Assembly: GCA_003354025.1 (NCBI GenBank)
Contig: PIVU01000012.1
Span: 1-41,316, forward strand
Direction: 5' to 3'
Source: Nitrospirota bacterium
GTDB lineage: Bacteria; Nitrospirota; Thermodesulfovibrionia; UBA6902
DNA length: 41,316 bases
In this document: piece by piece, positions 40,987-41,316 of the stretch
Layout of the letters: every line of letters starts with the position of its first letter
Position numbering within the stretch: the first letter of the stretch is position 1
Notes under the pieces: model-generated
What the model was told of the DNA's origin: nothing
The model's input: only the letters and a program-made list of their open reading frames with translations
Database searches by the model: none
Position numbers and translations under genes: made by a program

Positions 40987-41316
40987 CTATTTATATGAAA
41001 TGCTTAATCTCGATGCAGTAGTCCGCAATCTCTTGTCAGCGGTCCATAGTGGCAAGTTTGTCAATAGTGCGGACGCTAACAAATGAACATCAATAAGTCC
41101 GATTCCTACACCCATAAGTCTTTTATGTGCGATAAATGTCAGAATTTCGCCACTCTCTGCAACCAGAGTTTGAGGAAGTGCCTGAAGAAGTGAAATGATT
41201 TCTTTTCTGTTTTTTATGTTGCCACATGCCAGCTCACCTATAATAAATGGATGGCAAGCTACTGATTCATCAATCAACAGCTTTTTAAGGTGTGAATTAT
41301 TTTCTCTGAAATGCGA
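40987..41316 (-). CDS. VapC-like PIN-domain toxin (partial, N-terminus off window)
   Basis: The open frame runs to the right edge without a stop, beginning SHFRENNSHLKKLLIDESVA in the visible part. It continues CHPFIIGELACGNIKNRKEIISLLQALP and ends with MGVGIGLIDVHLLASALLTN and LWTADKRLRTTASRL. These are the central and C-terminal acidic motifs of PIN-domain ribonucleases (E in GELACG, D in IGLIDVHL, D in WTADKRL). Missing residues would carry the first Asp (xVDTSVW). VapC toxins cleave specific tRNA or rRNA unless bound by VapB, and the antitoxin gene would be expected just beyond the window. The visible ORF alone should not be read as starting at an internal TTG. Confidence 0.85.
   Translation of the reverse strand, partial: SHFRENNSHLKKLLIDESVACHPFIIGELACGNIKNRKEIISLLQALPQTLVAESGEILTFIAHKRLMGVGIGLIDVHLLASALLTNLPLWTADKRLRTTASRLSISYK

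Overview
The window is a bacterial chromosomal segment of moderate GC with a Gram-negative (diderm) gene set: an outer-membrane polysaccharide export protein with a Wzz/GumC-type partner, CpxP/CpxR/CpxA-like envelope-stress genes, periplasmic YceI and lipoproteins. Gene content (multi-SLBB exporter, DUF5658, DUF6122, rubredoxin, a sigma-54-type promoter, many two-component parts, and many short GTAGGGGC...GCCCTTAC palindromes) resembles uncultured Nitrospirota or Desulfobacterota. That placement is inference from gene style, not a database result.

Layout. (1) 1-2550, minus strand: the N-terminal part of tgt (queuine tRNA-ribosyltransferase), a four-helix membrane protein and argS. (2) 2551-3255: gene-poor, with two tandem copies of a 98-bp hairpin repeat. 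(3) 3256-20161, plus strand: a compact exopolysaccharide/O-antigen locus. It has four GT4 and one GT2 glycosyltransferases, three SAM methyltransferases, a Wzx flippase, a Wzy/ligase-like protein whose start appears to be ATT, a NodU/CmcH-type carbamoyltransferase, a PglC-like phosphoglycosyl transferase, a Wzz-like co-polymerase without kinase domain, and a 913-aa exporter with about seven SLBB repeats. Together they would build a lipid-linked, methylated and carbamoylated glycan, flip and polymerise it, and export it. (4) 20271-25215, plus strand: Trm112-like protein, a stand-alone DUF4062-like protein, a DUF5658 membrane protein behind a sigma-54-type promoter, a membrane-tethered metallophosphoesterase, a MATE transporter, a frameshifted LysM gene (minus strand) and a DUF6122 protein. 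(5) 25246-31156: threonine synthase, a rhodanese whose CxC active site is encoded TGA-ACA-TGA (candidate double-selenocysteine protein), a coiled-coil lipoprotein, a 905-aa CBS/PAS hybrid histidine kinase and a small secreted protein. (6) 31558-35540: redox/stress genes: rubredoxin, DUF4149-like membrane protein, ferritin-like protein, YceI, a ferric-reductase-like flavocytochrome. (7) 35713-39616: an SH3 protein and a Cpx-like module, in which a duplicated CpxP/Spy protein diverges from an OmpR-family regulator and sensor kinase across a helically phased repeat array. (8) 39661-41316, minus strand: a TPR protein, a 530-bp gap, and a VapC-like PIN toxin cut by the window edge.

The strongest items for follow-up are the UxU rhodanese (26930-27367), the phased eight-element array between the Cpx-like genes (37351-37427), the non-canonical start of the Wzy-like gene, and the palindrome family whose outer arms are conserved while its inner stems vary with base pairing kept.
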